DNA of 34,924 nucleotides from Candidatus Cloacimonadota bacterium (GCA_009777575.1 WRLO01000032.1:1-34924); one strand, 5' to 3'; positions 16,477 to 25,766 are shown, counted from the stretch's first letter. The notes: generated from the letters alone by a model not told the origin. Made by a program: numbers and translations.

Positions 16477-17028
16477 ATGAGTTCTCCACTATTACAGAAG
16501 GATACCCAATATACAATTGATGACTATATATCATGGGATGACGAAGTGCGTTATGAATTGATAAATGGTGTCGCTTATGCTCTGTCATCACCAAATCATA
16601 AACATCAGAGAATAACACGAAGATTATCAACCGTTTTGGATACTTTTTTAAAAGGAAAACCCTGTGAGTTGTTTTTTGCTCCATCTGATGTAAAACTTGA
16701 CGAGCATACGGTCATCCAACCGGATTTATTTGTAGTTTGCGATAAAACTAAACTGGATGGTCAATTTACAAACGGAGCTCCAGATTTTGTGATAGAAATA
16801 TTATCACCCGAAACAGCTCGAAAAGATTTGTTAGTAAAACATAACAAATATTTAGAAGCAAAAGTGCGAGAGTATTGGATAATAGATCCTGAAGGCGAAA
16901 CTATAGATGTATTTCACTTAGATAATGAAAATTTTGTTAATACTGAACATAAGAGAAAAGAAAAAGTCGCTGTAAAAGTATTATTTGACTGTGTAATAGA
17001 TATGTCAGAAATATTTGTGGAGTTATGA
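16477..17028 (+). CDS. Uma2-family (DUF820) PD-(D/E)XK nuclease-like protein inserted in the ribosomal operon
   Basis: The protein has 183 residues. Family features: YELINGVAY (26-34), QPDLFVV with D83, the GAPDFVIEILSPET core (100-113) with E107, K121, and EYWIIDPEG (132-140), which together form the PD-(D/E)XK-like active site. Uma2 proteins are abundant in cyanobacteria and several anaerobes; their biological role is poorly known. No Shine-Dalgarno is visible before the ATG. It lies in the same direction between tuf and rpsJ, 43 bases after tuf, and is followed by two copies of AATTATGAATTC (17028-17039, 17049-17060). It looks like an accessory gene inserted in an otherwise conserved operon. 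Confidence 0.85.
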   Translation: MSSPLLQKDTQYTIDDYISWDDEVRYELINGVAYALSSPNHKHQRITRRLSTVLDTFLKGKPCELFFAPSDVKLDEHTVIQPDLFVVCDKTKLDGQFTNGAPDFVIEILSPETARKDLLVKHNKYLEAKVREYWIIDPEGETIDVFHLDNENFVNTEHKRKEKVAVKVLFDCVIDMSEIFVEL

Positions 17029-17060
17029 ATTATGAATTCGGAATCAGTAATTATGAATTC
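17028..17060. repeat. Two direct 12-base repeats after the Uma2 gene
   Basis: AATTATGAATTC occurs at 17028-17039 and 17049-17060, 21 bases apart, the first overlapping the Uma2 stop codon. A looser relative (GAATTACGGATTAG) lies before the gene at 16439-16452. These could mark the insertion boundaries of the Uma2 gene. Confidence 0.5.
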
Positions 17061-17074
17061 AAATGGAGGCAACA

Positions 17075-17395
17075 GTGAGTAAACTAGAATACTCAAATCG
17101 AATTCGTATAAGACTAAAAGCATATGATTATCGTCTACTCGATAAATCGGTTGCAGAAATAGTTAAAAATACAAGAAATACAGGTGCAAAAATCGTGGGT
17201 CCTGTGCCGTTACCAACAGAGCGAACCCTCTATACGATATTAAGGTCACCTCATGTAAACAAGAAGGCTCAAGATCAGTTTCATATGCTTGTGCATAAGA
17301 GAGTGATCGATATCATCAACCCGACTCCTGAAACGACCTCAGCATTAAAAAAGCTGAATCTACCTGCAGGTGTACATGTGGAGATAAAGGTTTAG
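17075..17395 (+). CDS. rpsJ: Ribosomal protein uS10
   Basis: The protein has 106 residues from GTG 17075 ([20 protein letters not shown]). GGAGG at 17065-17069 sits at normal distance; the in-frame ATG at 17063 overlaps that site and is not credible. It is a 30S head protein, also NusE in transcription antitermination. Motifs: GPVPLPTER and [14 protein letters not shown] ending (here [20 protein letters not shown]). It begins the S10 segment proper after the Uma2 intrusion, nine bases before rplC. Confidence 0.97.
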   Translation: MSKLEYSNRIRIRLKAYDYRLLDKSVAEIVKNTRNTGAKIVGPVPLPTERTLYTILRSPHVNKKAQDQFHMLVHKRVIDIINPTPETTSALKKLNLPAGVHVEIKV

Positions 17396-17404
17396 GAGGA
17401 AAAA

Positions 17405-18022
17405 ATGGTAGGTCTAATTGGAAAAAAAATAGGGATGTCTCAAATCTTTGATGGAAATGGTAAAGTAATACCCGTAACTTTGGTTCAAGCAGGTCCTTGT
17501 ACTGTGGTCCAGAGGAAAGCTGTAGAAGCAGATGGCTATACCTCAATCCAGCTTGGCTTTGAAGAAATCCCAGAACGCAAGGTAGCCAAACCCCAGCGTG
17601 GTCATTTCAAGAAACATAACTTGAAATATTTTCGTCATTTAAAAGAATTTAAAATTTCAGAAAGTGATGAAGTGAACACCGGGGACATCTTTGATGTCAA
17701 TATTTTTCAGCTAAACGAAATAATAAAAGTCACCGGAATCTCAAAAGGTAAAGGCTTTCAAGGCGTAGTGAAACGACATGGATTTGCAGGTTTCATCCAC
17801 TCACACGGAACGCATGAATCTTTTAGGGGACCAGGTTCAATCGGACAATGTGCTCAACCGAGTCGTGTATTTAAAGGCATGAAAATGGCAGGACATATGG
17901 GTAGTGACCAAGTAACAGTGAAGAACTTAAGGGTCATAAAGATTGATACCGAAAGAAACATACTTTTAGTAAAAGGTGCAATACCTGGTGCAAGAAACAG
18001 CATTGTTTATCTTAGCAAGTGA
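17405..18022 (+). CDS. rplC: Ribosomal protein uL3
   Basis: The protein has 205 residues, normal length. It is an early-assembly 50S protein reaching towards the peptidyl transferase centre. N-terminus GLIGKKIGMSQIF, the central loop motif FQGVVKRHGF and GSIGQCAQPSRVFKGMKMAG are diagnostic. TAGGAGG precedes the ATG and overlaps the rpsJ stop. Confidence 0.97.
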   Translation: MVGLIGKKIGMSQIFDGNGKVIPVTLVQAGPCTVVQRKAVEADGYTSIQLGFEEIPERKVAKPQRGHFKKHNLKYFRHLKEFKISESDEVNTGDIFDVNIFQLNEIIKVTGISKGKGFQGVVKRHGFAGFIHSHGTHESFRGPGSIGQCAQPSRVFKGMKMAGHMGSDQVTVKNLRVIKIDTERNILLVKGAIPGARNSIVYLSK

Positions 18023-18055
18023 TTAGAGTAGTTAGAAAGTAAAAAGGAGCAATCA

Positions 18056-18691
18056 ATGATAGAGGCAATAAAATTTTCAGCTACAGGCGAAAGAATAGGA
18101 ACAGTCGAACTTCCGGAAAGTTTATTTTCAGTAACTTGTAACAACCCCAATGCAGTATTGTATGAGGTCATCAACATGTATCGCGCCAACCAAAGGCAAG
18201 GGACATCATGCAAACTAAGCCGTGGCGAAGTAAAAGGAGCTTCAAAGAAAATATATAGACAGAAAGGAACAGGTCGAGCTCGTATGGGAAACATACGGAC
18301 TCCTTTGCGAAGAGGAGGCGGTATAGCATTTCCCCCGAAACCCAAAGATTGGTATAGAGCTATACCAGTGAAAAAGAAAAGACTGGCTTTGAAACTTGCT
18401 TTGAGTATGAAAGCAAAATTGGAAGGGATATATATCATCGAAAATTTAAGTTTTACAAAACCTTCCACCAAAGAAGCTCGTAGACTTATGGACAAGATTT
18501 TACCTGAAAGGGGAAAAAAATTGTTTGTAATAAACGATAGCAATATAAATATAGTGAAGTCCTTTGCGAATTTACCAGAGGTAAATATGGATAGGGCAGA
18601 TAGATTGTTTGCATATGAGGTATTGAATTGTAAATATCTCATACTTACTGAAGATGCATTAAAAACCGCACAGGAGGTATTTGTCCGATGA
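18056..18691 (+). CDS. rplD: Ribosomal protein uL4
   Basis: The protein has 211 residues. It lines the nascent-peptide exit tunnel and, in E. coli, represses the S10 operon. The tunnel loop is visible as KIYRQKGTGRARMGN followed by RRGGGIAFPPKP. AAGGAG lies seven bases before the ATG. The stop overlaps rplW (ATGA). Autoregulation of this operon is not evident from the sequence. Confidence 0.97.
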   Translation: MIEAIKFSATGERIGTVELPESLFSVTCNNPNAVLYEVINMYRANQRQGTSCKLSRGEVKGASKKIYRQKGTGRARMGNIRTPLRRGGGIAFPPKPKDWYRAIPVKKKRLALKLALSMKAKLEGIYIIENLSFTKPSTKEARRLMDKILPERGKKLFVINDSNINIVKSFANLPEVNMDRADRLFAYEVLNCKYLILTEDALKTAQEVFVR

Positions 18692-18987
18692 AACATATTC
18701 GTGAAATTATCATTGCACCAATTTTTTCAGAAAAAACTTCTCTGCTAAAAGAAAAAAATAATGAATATACCTTTGAAGTCAGTATGAATGCAAATAAAAT
18801 AGAAATCAAAAAAGCAATTGAGAAGATATTTGATGTCGATGTAGTCAGTGTAAACACAATGCGATATAATGGCAAGCCGAAAAAGATGCCTCGTGGATAC
18901 AGACGCAACATTGGCTATAGAGCAGACTGGAAAAAAGCCATCGTAAAAGTCAAAGACGGTCAAACAATTGCAGATTTTGAAATATAA
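18688..18987 (+). CDS. rplW: Ribosomal protein uL23
   Basis: The protein has 99 residues. It lies at the exit-tunnel rim and is the docking site for trigger factor and SRP. The motifs IIIAPIFSEKTSLL and VSVNTMRYNGKPKKMPRGY fit the family. GAGG is inside the rplD end; the start overlaps the rplD stop by ATGA. Confidence 0.96.
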   Translation: MKHIREIIIAPIFSEKTSLLKEKNNEYTFEVSMNANKIEIKKAIEKIFDVDVVSVNTMRYNGKPKKMPRGYRRNIGYRADWKKAIVKVKDGQTIADFEI

Positions 18988-19001
18988 AAGGAGTATAGAC
19001 A

Positions 19002-19832
19002 ATGGGAATCAAAAAATATAAACCAGTTACCTCAACAATGCGTTACCGAACCGGATATACGTTTGATGAGATTACAACAGATACTCCTGAAAAGACATTA
19101 CTTCGACCTCTTAAAAAAACAGCTGGTCGTAATAGTCAAGGACGAATCACATCAAGACGTCGCGGTGGTGGTCATAAACGCGCCTATAGAATCATAGATT
19201 TCAAGCGAAATAAATATGATATCCCAGCAAAAGTAGCTCATATCGAGTATGATCCCAACAGGACAGCTCGTATAGCATTATTGCATTATGCAGATGGCGA
19301 AAAGCGATATATAATAGCACCTGATGGCTTACAGCAAGGCTCTACAGTAATATCTGGCAAAGAAGCTCCAATCGTATTAGGTAATGCAATGCCTCTGGAA
19401 AGAATTCCTCTCGGAACCACTATTCACAATATAGAGTTTTTGAAAGGAAAAGGTGGTCAGTTAGCTCGTTCAGCTGGTACATTTGCTCAGGTATTAGCCA
19501 AAGATGCAGGTTATGTTCATGTCAAAATGCCTTCAGGAGATATCCATTTGATTCGTAAAGAATGTTTTGCGACAATCGGTCAGGTGAGCAATTCTGAGCA
19601 CAATTTAATATGGATAGGCAAAGCAGGTCGCAATCGATGGAAAGGTAGACGTCCTAAAGTGCGTGGAGTAGTAATGAATCCTGTAGATCACCCGATGGGT
19701 GGTGGCGAGGGTCGCTCTTCAGGTGGTAGACATCCAGTGTCTCCTTGGGGAAAACTAGCCAAAGGTGGCAAAACACGCAAAACAAAAAAATACTCAGATA
19801 AGTATATAATCAAAGCAAAAAAAGGTAAGTAG
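19002..19832 (+). CDS. rplB: Ribosomal protein uL2
   Basis: The protein has 276 residues. It is a 23S rRNA-binding protein needed for subunit association and peptidyl transfer. Diagnostic parts: [20 protein letters not shown], an SH3/OB core, and [16 protein letters not shown] with the conserved His before GGGEG. AAGGAG is positioned 9 bases before the ATG. Confidence 0.98.
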   Translation: MGIKKYKPVTSTMRYRTGYTFDEITTDTPEKTLLRPLKKTAGRNSQGRITSRRRGGGHKRAYRIIDFKRNKYDIPAKVAHIEYDPNRTARIALLHYADGEKRYIIAPDGLQQGSTVISGKEAPIVLGNAMPLERIPLGTTIHNIEFLKGKGGQLARSAGTFAQVLAKDAGYVHVKMPSGDIHLIRKECFATIGQVSNSEHNLIWIGKAGRNRWKGRRPKVRGVVMNPVDHPMGGGEGRSSGGRHPVSPWGKLAKGGKTRKTKKYSDKYIIKAKKGK

Positions 19833-19841
19833 GAAATATAT

Positions 19842-20117
19842 ATGGCTCGTTCAGTAAAAAAAGGACCATTTGTAGATGGACATTTGATGAAAAAAGTGAT
19901 TGTCTTAAATAATGACAACAAGAAAAATATCATAAAGACATGGTCTCGTAGATCCACAATATTACCAGAATTTATCGGTCATACCTTCTCTGTGCACAAT
20001 GGTCGTAAGTTTCTCCCTATATTCGTATCAGAAAACATGGTAGGGCATAAACTAGGAGAATTTTCTCCTACACGGACCTACAGGGGACATAAAGAGAAAA
20101 AGAAAAAAGCAAGGTAG
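19842..20117 (+). CDS. rpsS: Ribosomal protein uS19
   Basis: The protein has 91 residues. It is a 30S head protein near the A-site finger. [29 protein letters not shown] and [20 protein letters not shown] are family motifs. AGGAAATATAT precedes the ATG, nine bases after rplB. Confidence 0.97.
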   Translation: MARSVKKGPFVDGHLMKKVIVLNNDNKKNIIKTWSRRSTILPEFIGHTFSVHNGRKFLPIFVSENMVGHKLGEFSPTRTYRGHKEKKKKAR

Positions 20118-20135
20118 TAAGCAAAGGAGTAATCA

Positions 20136-20486
20136 ATGGAAACAATACACGAATCCCAAGCAAGTTTGCGTCATTTCAGGTCTTCTGCTCGTAAAGCTCG
20201 TCTTGTTCTCGATATGATACGCGGTAAAGGAGTAAATGAGGCAAAAAATATCCTTGAATTTTCGCATAAAAAAATAGCGAAAGACATACAAAAACTGCTG
20301 AAATCAGCAGTAGCAAATATCAATCAAGTATCAGGTAAAGAGGATACTGCGAATATGGTCATATCTAAAGCGTTCGCTGATGGTGGTCGCATCATTAAAA
20401 AGCCCTTATATCGCGCTCAAGGCTCATCAGACCGTATTTTAAAGCGTACTTGCCATATCACAATTGGCTTGAAGGTCGTAAAATAG
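20136..20486 (+). CDS. rplV: Ribosomal protein uL22
   Basis: The protein has 116 residues. It contributes a hairpin to the exit tunnel. Motifs: SSARKARLVLDMIRGKGVNEA, then a conserved ANINQVSGKEDTANMVISKA-like segment, and RAQGSSDRILKRTCHITI. AAGGAG precedes the ATG. The TAG stop is the first part of the TAGGAGG used by rpsC. Confidence 0.97.
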   Translation: METIHESQASLRHFRSSARKARLVLDMIRGKGVNEAKNILEFSHKKIAKDIQKLLKSAVANINQVSGKEDTANMVISKAFADGGRIIKKPLYRAQGSSDRILKRTCHITIGLKVVK

Positions 20487-20494
20487 GAGGAAAT

Positions 20495-21142
20495 TTGGGT
20501 CAAAAAATAAATCCCATCATATTTCGAATCGGAGTAAACAAAGTTCAAGATTCAGTTTGGTTTGCATCCAAAAAGGAATATGTAAACAATTTTCATGAAG
20601 ATTTAAAGTTAAAGAAATATATCAAGTCTCGTCTCGATAATGCTTTTGTCTCAAAAGTCACAATAGCGAGAAAGACAAATTCAATCAACATAGACATCCA
20701 TACCGCTAAACCGGGTGTAGTGATAGGTCGCAAAGGCGAATCAATAGAAATATTGAGGAATGAGTTGGCATTGTTTATCAACAAAAAAAGACAAAATCCT
20801 ATTTATGTAGCGATCAACATCAATGAAGTGAAAAAAGCCTGGTTATCCTCTCAGTTAGTAGGCGAAGAAATAGCGAGACAATTGAGAGATAGGGTGCCTT
20901 TTAGGCGCGCGATGAAGAATGCAATCCGCAACACAATGAAAGAAGGAGCGTTAGGGATAAAAGTTCAATGCTCTGGACGACTTGGTGGAGCAGAAATGGC
21001 ACGAACAGAGCGTTATCAACAAGGTCGGACGCCATTGCAGACCCTAAGAGCCGATATCGACTATGCTCATGTAGAATCAAGCACAACATACGGTATCATA
21101 GGTGTAAAAGTATGGATATATAAAGGCGATATATTGGAGTAA
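20495..21142 (+). CDS. rpsC: Ribosomal protein uS3
   Basis: The protein has 215 residues. I place the start at TTG 20495 (MGQKINPIIFRIGV), the universal S3 N-terminus, with GGAGG at 20486-20490; the in-frame ATG at 20450 lies inside rplV and would add 15 foreign residues. The KH motif VVIGRKGES is present (~residues 70-78), followed by SGRLGGAEMARTE. S3 is at the mRNA entry tunnel and has helicase activity with S4 and S5. Confidence 0.96.
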   Translation: MGQKINPIIFRIGVNKVQDSVWFASKKEYVNNFHEDLKLKKYIKSRLDNAFVSKVTIARKTNSINIDIHTAKPGVVIGRKGESIEILRNELALFINKKRQNPIYVAININEVKKAWLSSQLVGEEIARQLRDRVPFRRAMKNAIRNTMKEGALGIKVQCSGRLGGAEMARTERYQQGRTPLQTLRADIDYAHVESSTTYGIIGVKVWIYKGDILE

Positions 21143-21145
21143 ATA

Positions 21146-21565
21146 ATGTTAGCACCAAAGAAAGTAAAACATAGAAAAGTAATGAAAGGTCGTAGGACAG
21201 GTCTTGCATATCGCGGCTCTGAAGTGAGTTTCGGAGATTATGGTTTGATGGCAACCCAAGATGGATGGATATCGAGTCGTCAGATAGAAGCAGCTCGTAT
21301 AGCCTTAACAAGACATATGAAACGACAAGGAAAAGTATGGATACGAATATTTCCGGATAAACCTGTGACGAAAAAGCCAGCAGAAACTCGTATGGGTAAA
21401 GGAAAAGGTTCTCCAGAATATTGGGTTGCAGTAGTACGTCCGGGCCGAATAATGTTTGAAGTTCAAGGCGTCTCCTTTGAGATAGTGAAAGAATCATTGC
21501 GTTTAGCCGGTCATAAGCTCCCTATAACTACCAAATTAGTAGCAAGAGAGGGATTAGAAGTATGA
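21146..21565 (+). CDS. rplP: Ribosomal protein uL16
   Basis: The protein has 139 residues. It helps organise the A-site on 23S r[59 protein letters not shown] and [20 protein letters not shown] are diagnostic. GGAG is in the rpsC end; the gap is only three bases. The stop overlaps rpmC. Confidence 0.97.
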   Translation: MLAPKKVKHRKVMKGRRTGLAYRGSEVSFGDYGLMATQDGWISSRQIEAARIALTRHMKRQGKVWIRIFPDKPVTKKPAETRMGKGKGSPEYWVAVVRPGRIMFEVQGVSFEIVKESLRLAGHKLPITTKLVAREGLEV

Positions 21566-21744
21566 AAATGTCAGAATTGAGAGAAATGACGCAAGAAGAA
21601 TTAGTCTCGGAACTAGAAGAAAAAAGAGAAGCATTATTCAATTTGCGATTTCAAAAAGCAAAACAAATCCTTACTAATAATCATGCAATCCGAATGGCTA
21701 AAAGGGATATAGCAAGGATATGCACTCTTTTACGAGTTAAGTAG
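21562..21744 (+). CDS. rpmC: Ribosomal protein uL29
   Basis: The protein has 60 residues. It is a small helical-hairpin protein at the exit tunnel beside L23. [20 protein letters not shown] and [11 protein letters not shown] are characteristic. The ATG at 21562 overlaps the rplP stop; a second ATG at 21568 would give the conventional MSELRE start, and either may be used. A 55-base gap follows. Confidence 0.94.
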   Translation: MKMSELREMTQEELVSELEEKREALFNLRFQKAKQILTNNHAIRMAKRDIARICTLLRVK

Positions 21745-21799
21745 TAGCCCAAAGAGAAAAGCCAGAAGGATTTTAAGAAAAAGTCAAGGTGGAATATAA

Positions 21800-22054
21800 A
21801 TGTCTACAGAAAGAAAAGTAAAAAAGGTGGGAACTGTAGTAAGCGACAAGATGGATAAAACTATCGTAGTTCGGGTAGGTCGACAGTTTATGCACCCATT
21901 GTATAAAAAAGTTGTGAGGAAGCATAAAAAATTTATGGCTCATGACGAAACAAATGATAGCAAGGAAGGCGATGTCGTGGAAATCACGGAATCTCGACCT
22001 TTAAGCGCAAGAAAAAGATGGACTTTGACTCGTATCATCGAGAGAAGTAAATAA
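21800..22054 (+). CDS. rpsQ: Ribosomal protein uS17
   Basis: The protein has 84 residues. It is an OB-fold protein binding the 5' domain of 16S r[39 protein letters not shown] and [13 protein letters not shown] are family motifs. AAGGTGG lies upstream of the ATG. Confidence 0.97.
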   Translation: MSTERKVKKVGTVVSDKMDKTIVVRVGRQFMHPLYKKVVRKHKKFMAHDETNDSKEGDVVEITESRPLSARKRWTLTRIIERSK

Positions 22055-22065
22055 GGAGCGATAAC

Positions 22066-22434
22066 ATGATACAAGTTCAAAGTATATTAAATATTGCGGA
22101 TAATTCGGGAGCAAGAAAAGCAATGTGTATCAAGGTGCTTGGCGGAACCAAACGAAAATATGCCAGCGTAGGCGATATAATAGTAGTAGCAGTGAAATCA
22201 GCATCAAGCGGCGGAAAAGTCAAAAAAGGTAATGTAGAAAAAGCAGTAATAGTCCGCACCTCTAAGGAAATCCGTAGAGCAGATGGATCATACATCCGTT
22301 TTCAAGACAATGCAGCCGTAGTAATAGATGATAGATATGAGCCTAAAGGTTCTCGTATCTTTGGACCAGTAGCAAGAGAGTTGAGAGAACATGGTTATGC
22401 AAAGATTCTTTCCCTTGCTCCAGAGGTATTATAG
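22066..22434 (+). CDS. rplN: Ribosomal protein uL14
   Basis: The protein has 122 residues, exactly the usual length. It forms part of the intersubunit bridge. [36 protein letters not shown] and [14 protein letters not shown] are diagnostic. AAGGAG precedes the ATG; 11 bases from rpsQ. Confidence 0.98.
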   Translation: MIQVQSILNIADNSGARKAMCIKVLGGTKRKYASVGDIIVVAVKSASSGGKVKKGNVEKAVIVRTSKEIRRADGSYIRFQDNAAVVIDDRYEPKGSRIFGPVARELREHGYAKILSLAPEVL

Positions 22435-22443
22435 GAGAATTTC

Positions 22444-22764
22444 ATGAAAAATAAACTACGACTAAGAAAAGGTGACAATGTAATAGTCATTACCGGCAAG
22501 TATAAAGGTGTAAAGGGTCGCATATTGAAAGTATTTCCTAAAGATGAAAGGGTAATAGTAGAAAATGTGAATTTCATCAAAAGGCATTCCAAGCCTCGCA
22601 GTCAAACCCAACAAGGTGGAATAATCGAAAAAGAAGCGCCAATACATGTGTCGAATGTAATGCTTTTTAACACTACTCACAACATGGTTTCCAAACCCGT
22701 GATCAAAATCATAAATGGCAATCGAATTCGTGTTTGCAAAAAAACAGGAGATGAGCTTGTATAG
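22444..22764 (+). CDS. rplX: Ribosomal protein uL24
   Basis: The protein has 106 residues. It initiates 50S assembly. The KOW motif is at the N-terminus (KGDNVIVITGKYKGVKGRIL), followed by VNFIKRHSKPRSQTQQGGII and a short C-terminal domain (SKPVIKIINGNRIRVC). TAGGAG, overlapping the rplN stop, serves as ribosome binding site. Confidence 0.96.
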   Translation: MKNKLRLRKGDNVIVITGKYKGVKGRILKVFPKDERVIVENVNFIKRHSKPRSQTQQGGIIEKEAPIHVSNVMLFNTTHNMVSKPVIKIINGNRIRVCKKTGDELV

Positions 22765-22840
22765 TTGATAAAGGAGCGTAGAAGTTCGAAGTATGTAAAA
22801 AAACATACAGCATTCAATCGACTATCAAGAAGGAGAATTT
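22765..22840 (+). promoter_or_regulatory. Structured gap between rplX and rplE
   Basis: In this 76-base gap GTATGT-AAAAAA-ACATAC (22791-22808) forms a 6-bp hairpin, nested inside TTGATA (near 22765) facing TATCAA (near 22825). There are two Shine-Dalgarno-like sites: AAAGGAG near 22770, which serves nothing, and AAGGAG next to rplE. A regulatory or processing element is possible. Confidence 0.35.
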
Positions 22841-23392
22841 ATGAACCGATTAAAAGAAAAATATCGTAAAGAAGTAGTAGCTAACTTGCAGACTCATTTT
22901 GGTTACAAGAATATAAATCAAGTGCCTAAAATAGATAAAATAATAGTCAGCATGGGCGTAGGTTCTGCTACCCAAAATAAGGCAATACTTGATAATGCAG
23001 TAAAAGATATGACCCAAATCACGGGTCGTAGACCTTTGGTAACCAAAGCAAAAAAATCTATCTCGAATTTTAAACTTCGCGAGGGAGTAGCTATTGGTTG
23101 TAAAGTAACGCTTCGTGATGAAGTAATGTTTGAATTTATGGATAGATTGATATCAATAGTCATCCCTCGAATCAGAGACTTTAAAGGAGTACCTTTAAAT
23201 TCATTTGATGGCAGAGGAAATTATTCAATGGGTGTCAAGGAACAAACAGTATTTCCCGAGATCGACTACGATAAAATCGATACTATCAGAGGTATGAATA
23301 TCACATTCGTGACCACAGCAAAAACAGATGAAGAAGGTAAAGAATTACTTCGTTTGCTTGGTATGCCTTTTGTGAAGAAGAATAAAGAATAG
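22841..23392 (+). CDS. rplE: Ribosomal protein uL5
   Basis: The protein has 183 residues. It binds 5S rRNA and the P-site tRNA elbow. Motifs: [34 protein letters not shown] and [26 protein letters not shown] lies upstream of the ATG after a 76-base gap. Confidence 0.97.
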   Translation: MNRLKEKYRKEVVANLQTHFGYKNINQVPKIDKIIVSMGVGSATQNKAILDNAVKDMTQITGRRPLVTKAKKSISNFKLREGVAIGCKVTLRDEVMFEFMDRLISIVIPRIRDFKGVPLNSFDGRGNYSMGVKEQTVFPEIDYDKIDTIRGMNITFVTTAKTDEEGKELLRLLGMPFVKKNKE

Positions 23393-23418
23393 TAAAACTA
23401 ACTTTATAGGAGAAAAAT

Positions 23419-23604
23419 TTGGCAAAAAAATCATGGGTAATAAAAGCAGCTCGTAAACCGAAATTCAAGGTTCGTGCTTATAGTCGTTGCCAAGTATGCG
23501 GTCGTTCGAGAGGATATTTCAGAGATTTCGGTCTCTGTCGATTATGCTTCCGAAAGCTCGCTTCAAATGGTGAAATACCGGGTGTCACAAGGGCAAGCTG
23601 GTAA
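23419..23604 (+). CDS. rpsN: Ribosomal protein uS14, zinc-binding (type Z)
   Basis: The protein has 61 residues from TTG 23419 ([14 protein letters not shown]) behind AGGAG. It carries the zinc ribbon C24-x2-C27...C40-x2-C43 ([21 protein letters not shown]). The short zinc form is typical of many non-proteobacterial phyla. It is a 30S head protein. An 84-base gap follows. Confidence 0.96.
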   Translation: MAKKSWVIKAARKPKFKVRAYSRCQVCGRSRGYFRDFGLCRLCFRKLASNGEIPGVTRASW

Positions 23605-23688
23605 AGAAGTAGAGTTCAAGCCAATCATGAAGCTATAAATAATAGCCGATTGTAGCGAACCCTACAAATATCTGGAGGAATAAAAACA

Positions 23689-24102
23689 ATGAGTATTAGT
23701 GATCCGATAGCTGATGCGTTGACCAAGATTCGCAACGCATATCGTGCCGGGCATAAACAGGTTCAAATCAATCACTGCGGAATAGTAGAGTCAATCATGC
23801 GAATTTTGGCAAGTGAAAACTATATCAACAATTTTGATTTAGTAGATAGAGATCCTGAGCGAAATATATTTAGAAAAAAAATCAATGTAAATTTGCGTTA
23901 CACCTACGAGGGTAAACCCACAGTGCGCGGTCTTGAGAGAGTTTCTAAACCCGGACGAAGAGTATATGTGAAGGCAGCGAATATGCCTTCAATTTTTAAT
24001 AACACTGGAAATGCCATAATATCTACAAGCCAAGGTGTGATGACCGATAGAGATGCTCGTCGCCAAAATATTGGTGGTGAGTTTATCTGTAAGGTTTGGT
24101 AG
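23689..24102 (+). CDS. rpsH: Ribosomal protein uS8
   Basis: The protein has 137 residues. It binds the central domain of 16S rRNA and is the spc-operon repressor in E. coli. Motifs: SDPIADALTKIRNAYRAGH, LRYTYEGKPTVRGLERVSKPG and the C-terminal TSQGVMTDRDARRQNIGGE. TGGAGG precedes the ATG. Confidence 0.97.
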   Translation: MSISDPIADALTKIRNAYRAGHKQVQINHCGIVESIMRILASENYINNFDLVDRDPERNIFRKKINVNLRYTYEGKPTVRGLERVSKPGRRVYVKAANMPSIFNNTGNAIISTSQGVMTDRDARRQNIGGEFICKVW

Positions 24103-24110
24103 GAGGAAAG

Positions 24111-24683
24111 ATGTCAAGAATAGGACGAAAACATATTGTCATTCCAGCAGGTGTAACAGTAGAAGAAAAAGATAGAAAAATGATTGTAAGCGGACCGAAA
24201 GGAGTTTTGGAATACGGTTTACAAGACAAGATTAATGTAGCCTTAGAAGGCACAGAAATCATAGTAACAAGAGAAAATGATGAACCTAAAGTTCGTTCAT
24301 TACATGGATTAACTCGTGCATTACTTCAAAATATGGTGACAGGTGTATCAGATGGCTTTGAAAAGGTATTACATATCATCGGGACAGGTTATACTTCAGA
24401 CAGAGTAGGACCATGGCTAAAGATAGTAGTAGGCTATTCTCATGATGTCTTGCTGAGAGTCCCCGAGGGAATAGATGTAACAACCGAAGTCGTGCCTCGC
24501 GGAAAAGGTGGAAAACTTGGAATACAGTCAATAGTTCGTATCAAAGGTTTTCATAAAGAAGATGTCGGCAAGTTTGCTGCAGAGGTTCGCAGGGTCCGCC
24601 CTCCCGAAAACTATAAAGGCAAAGGGATCCGTTATGAGAATGAATTTGTGAAAATCAAAGCTGGTAAATCAGGTTCGAAATAA
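24111..24683 (+). CDS. rplF: Ribosomal protein uL6
   Basis: The protein has 190 residues from ATG 24111 (MSRIGRKHIVIPAGV). TAGGAGG, which includes the rpsH stop, is four bases upstream; an in-frame start at 24096 lies within rpsH and is unlikely. It binds the sarcin-ricin region of 23S rRNA. GPKGVLEY and RVRPPENYKGKGIRYENE are diagnostic. Confidence 0.97.
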   Translation: MSRIGRKHIVIPAGVTVEEKDRKMIVSGPKGVLEYGLQDKINVALEGTEIIVTRENDEPKVRSLHGLTRALLQNMVTGVSDGFEKVLHIIGTGYTSDRVGPWLKIVVGYSHDVLLRVPEGIDVTTEVVPRGKGGKLGIQSIVRIKGFHKEDVGKFAAEVRRVRPPENYKGKGIRYENEFVKIKAGKSGSK

Positions 24684-24695
24684 AACGGAGTAAAC

Positions 24696-25064
24696 ATGAA
24701 TAAATCAATAACATATCAAAAATATCAAGCCCGCATGCGAAGAGTCCGCGCAATTCGTAAACGTCTGAGTGGCACGAGCGAAAAGCCGAGGCTAGCAGTA
24801 TTTAGAAGCTTAAATCATATTTATGCTCAAATAATAGATGATATAAAGGGACACACATTAGTATCAATGTCAACCAAATCAAAATCAGAAGTATTTGAAG
24901 GTAAGACAAAAACCGAGAAAAGTCGTGAAGTTGGATTAAAACTGGCAAAAAAAGCAATCGAAGCCGGAATATCCGAAATATGCTTTGATAGAGCAGGCTT
25001 TAAGTATCATGGTCGCATCAAAGCGTTAGCAGAAGCCGCTCGTGAAGGCGGATTGAAGTTTTAA
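24696..25064 (+). CDS. rplR: Ribosomal protein uL18
   Basis: The protein has 122 residues. It binds 5S rRNA with L5. RLSGTSEKPRLAVFRSLNHI, AQIIDD, then FDRAGFKYHGRIKALAEAAR with GGLKF at the end are typical. CGGAG precedes the ATG; 12 bases after rplF. Confidence 0.97.
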   Translation: MNKSITYQKYQARMRRVRAIRKRLSGTSEKPRLAVFRSLNHIYAQIIDDIKGHTLVSMSTKSKSEVFEGKTKTEKSREVGLKLAKKAIEAGISEICFDRAGFKYHGRIKALAEAAREGGLKF

Positions 25065-25076
25065 TGGAGGAAAACC

Positions 25077-25766
25077 TTGAATAAAGTAAAATTAAATCCA
25101 GATGATGTAACCTACGAAAAAATAGTAGATACAAATCGAGTAGCTAAAGTCGTAAAAGGTGGTCGTAACTTCAGTTTCAATGCTATCGTCGTAGTAGGCA
25201 ATCAACAAGGCGTAGTTGGTGTAGGCACCGGTAAAGCAAATGAAATAACAGATGCCATCAGAAAAGCAAAAAATAAAGCAGTAATAAATGCATTCAGAGT
25301 GCCTATAGTAAAAGGAACCATACCTCATGAGGTAAATGCAAAATATGGACCTAGCAAAATATTGGTCAAACCAGCAACACCAGGAACAGGTTTGATAGCA
25401 GGTGGCACACCCAGAGCACTTTTTGAAGCAGCTGGTATCCAAAATATCCTTGCTAAATCAATGGGATCGAACACGCCTTGCAATCTAGTAAAAGCTTGTA
25501 TAGTGGCATTAACAGAGCTTCGGACACTTTCTCAGGTAGCAAAAATGAGAGGAAAAACATTTGATCAATTGAGAGATATTCCCTCAAACCCAGCAGAGCA
25601 AAATAATGAAGAGATAGATACTACCTCCTCGCCAAATCATAAGAAGAAGAAGATTGAAAAAGAGACTTCTCCTGAACATTTTGAAATAGACCAAAATGTT
25701 GCCTCACTCAGCTCAACCCCTCCTATAGAAGATATGCTCAATGAGGAGGTAAACAATGAAACTTAG
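25077..25766 (+). CDS. rpsE: Ribosomal protein uS5 with acidic C-terminal extension
   Basis: The protein has 229 residues from TTG 25077 behind GGAGG. The double-stranded RNA-binding half ([20 protein letters not shown]) and the C-terminal S5 fold ([39 protein letters not shown]) are normal and end near residue 168. Some 55-60 additional residues follow, rich in Glu, Ser, Thr and Asn with a KKKK patch, unlike the ~165-residue norm. S5 is involved in decoding fidelity and mRNA entry. The end overlaps rpmD by 11 bases. Confidence 0.95.
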   Translation: MNKVKLNPDDVTYEKIVDTNRVAKVVKGGRNFSFNAIVVVGNQQGVVGVGTGKANEITDAIRKAKNKAVINAFRVPIVKGTIPHEVNAKYGPSKILVKPATPGTGLIAGGTPRALFEAAGIQNILAKSMGSNTPCNLVKACIVALTELRTLSQVAKMRGKTFDQLRDIPSNPAEQNNEEIDTTSSPNHKKKKIEKETSPEHFEIDQNVASLSSTPPIEDMLNEEVNNET

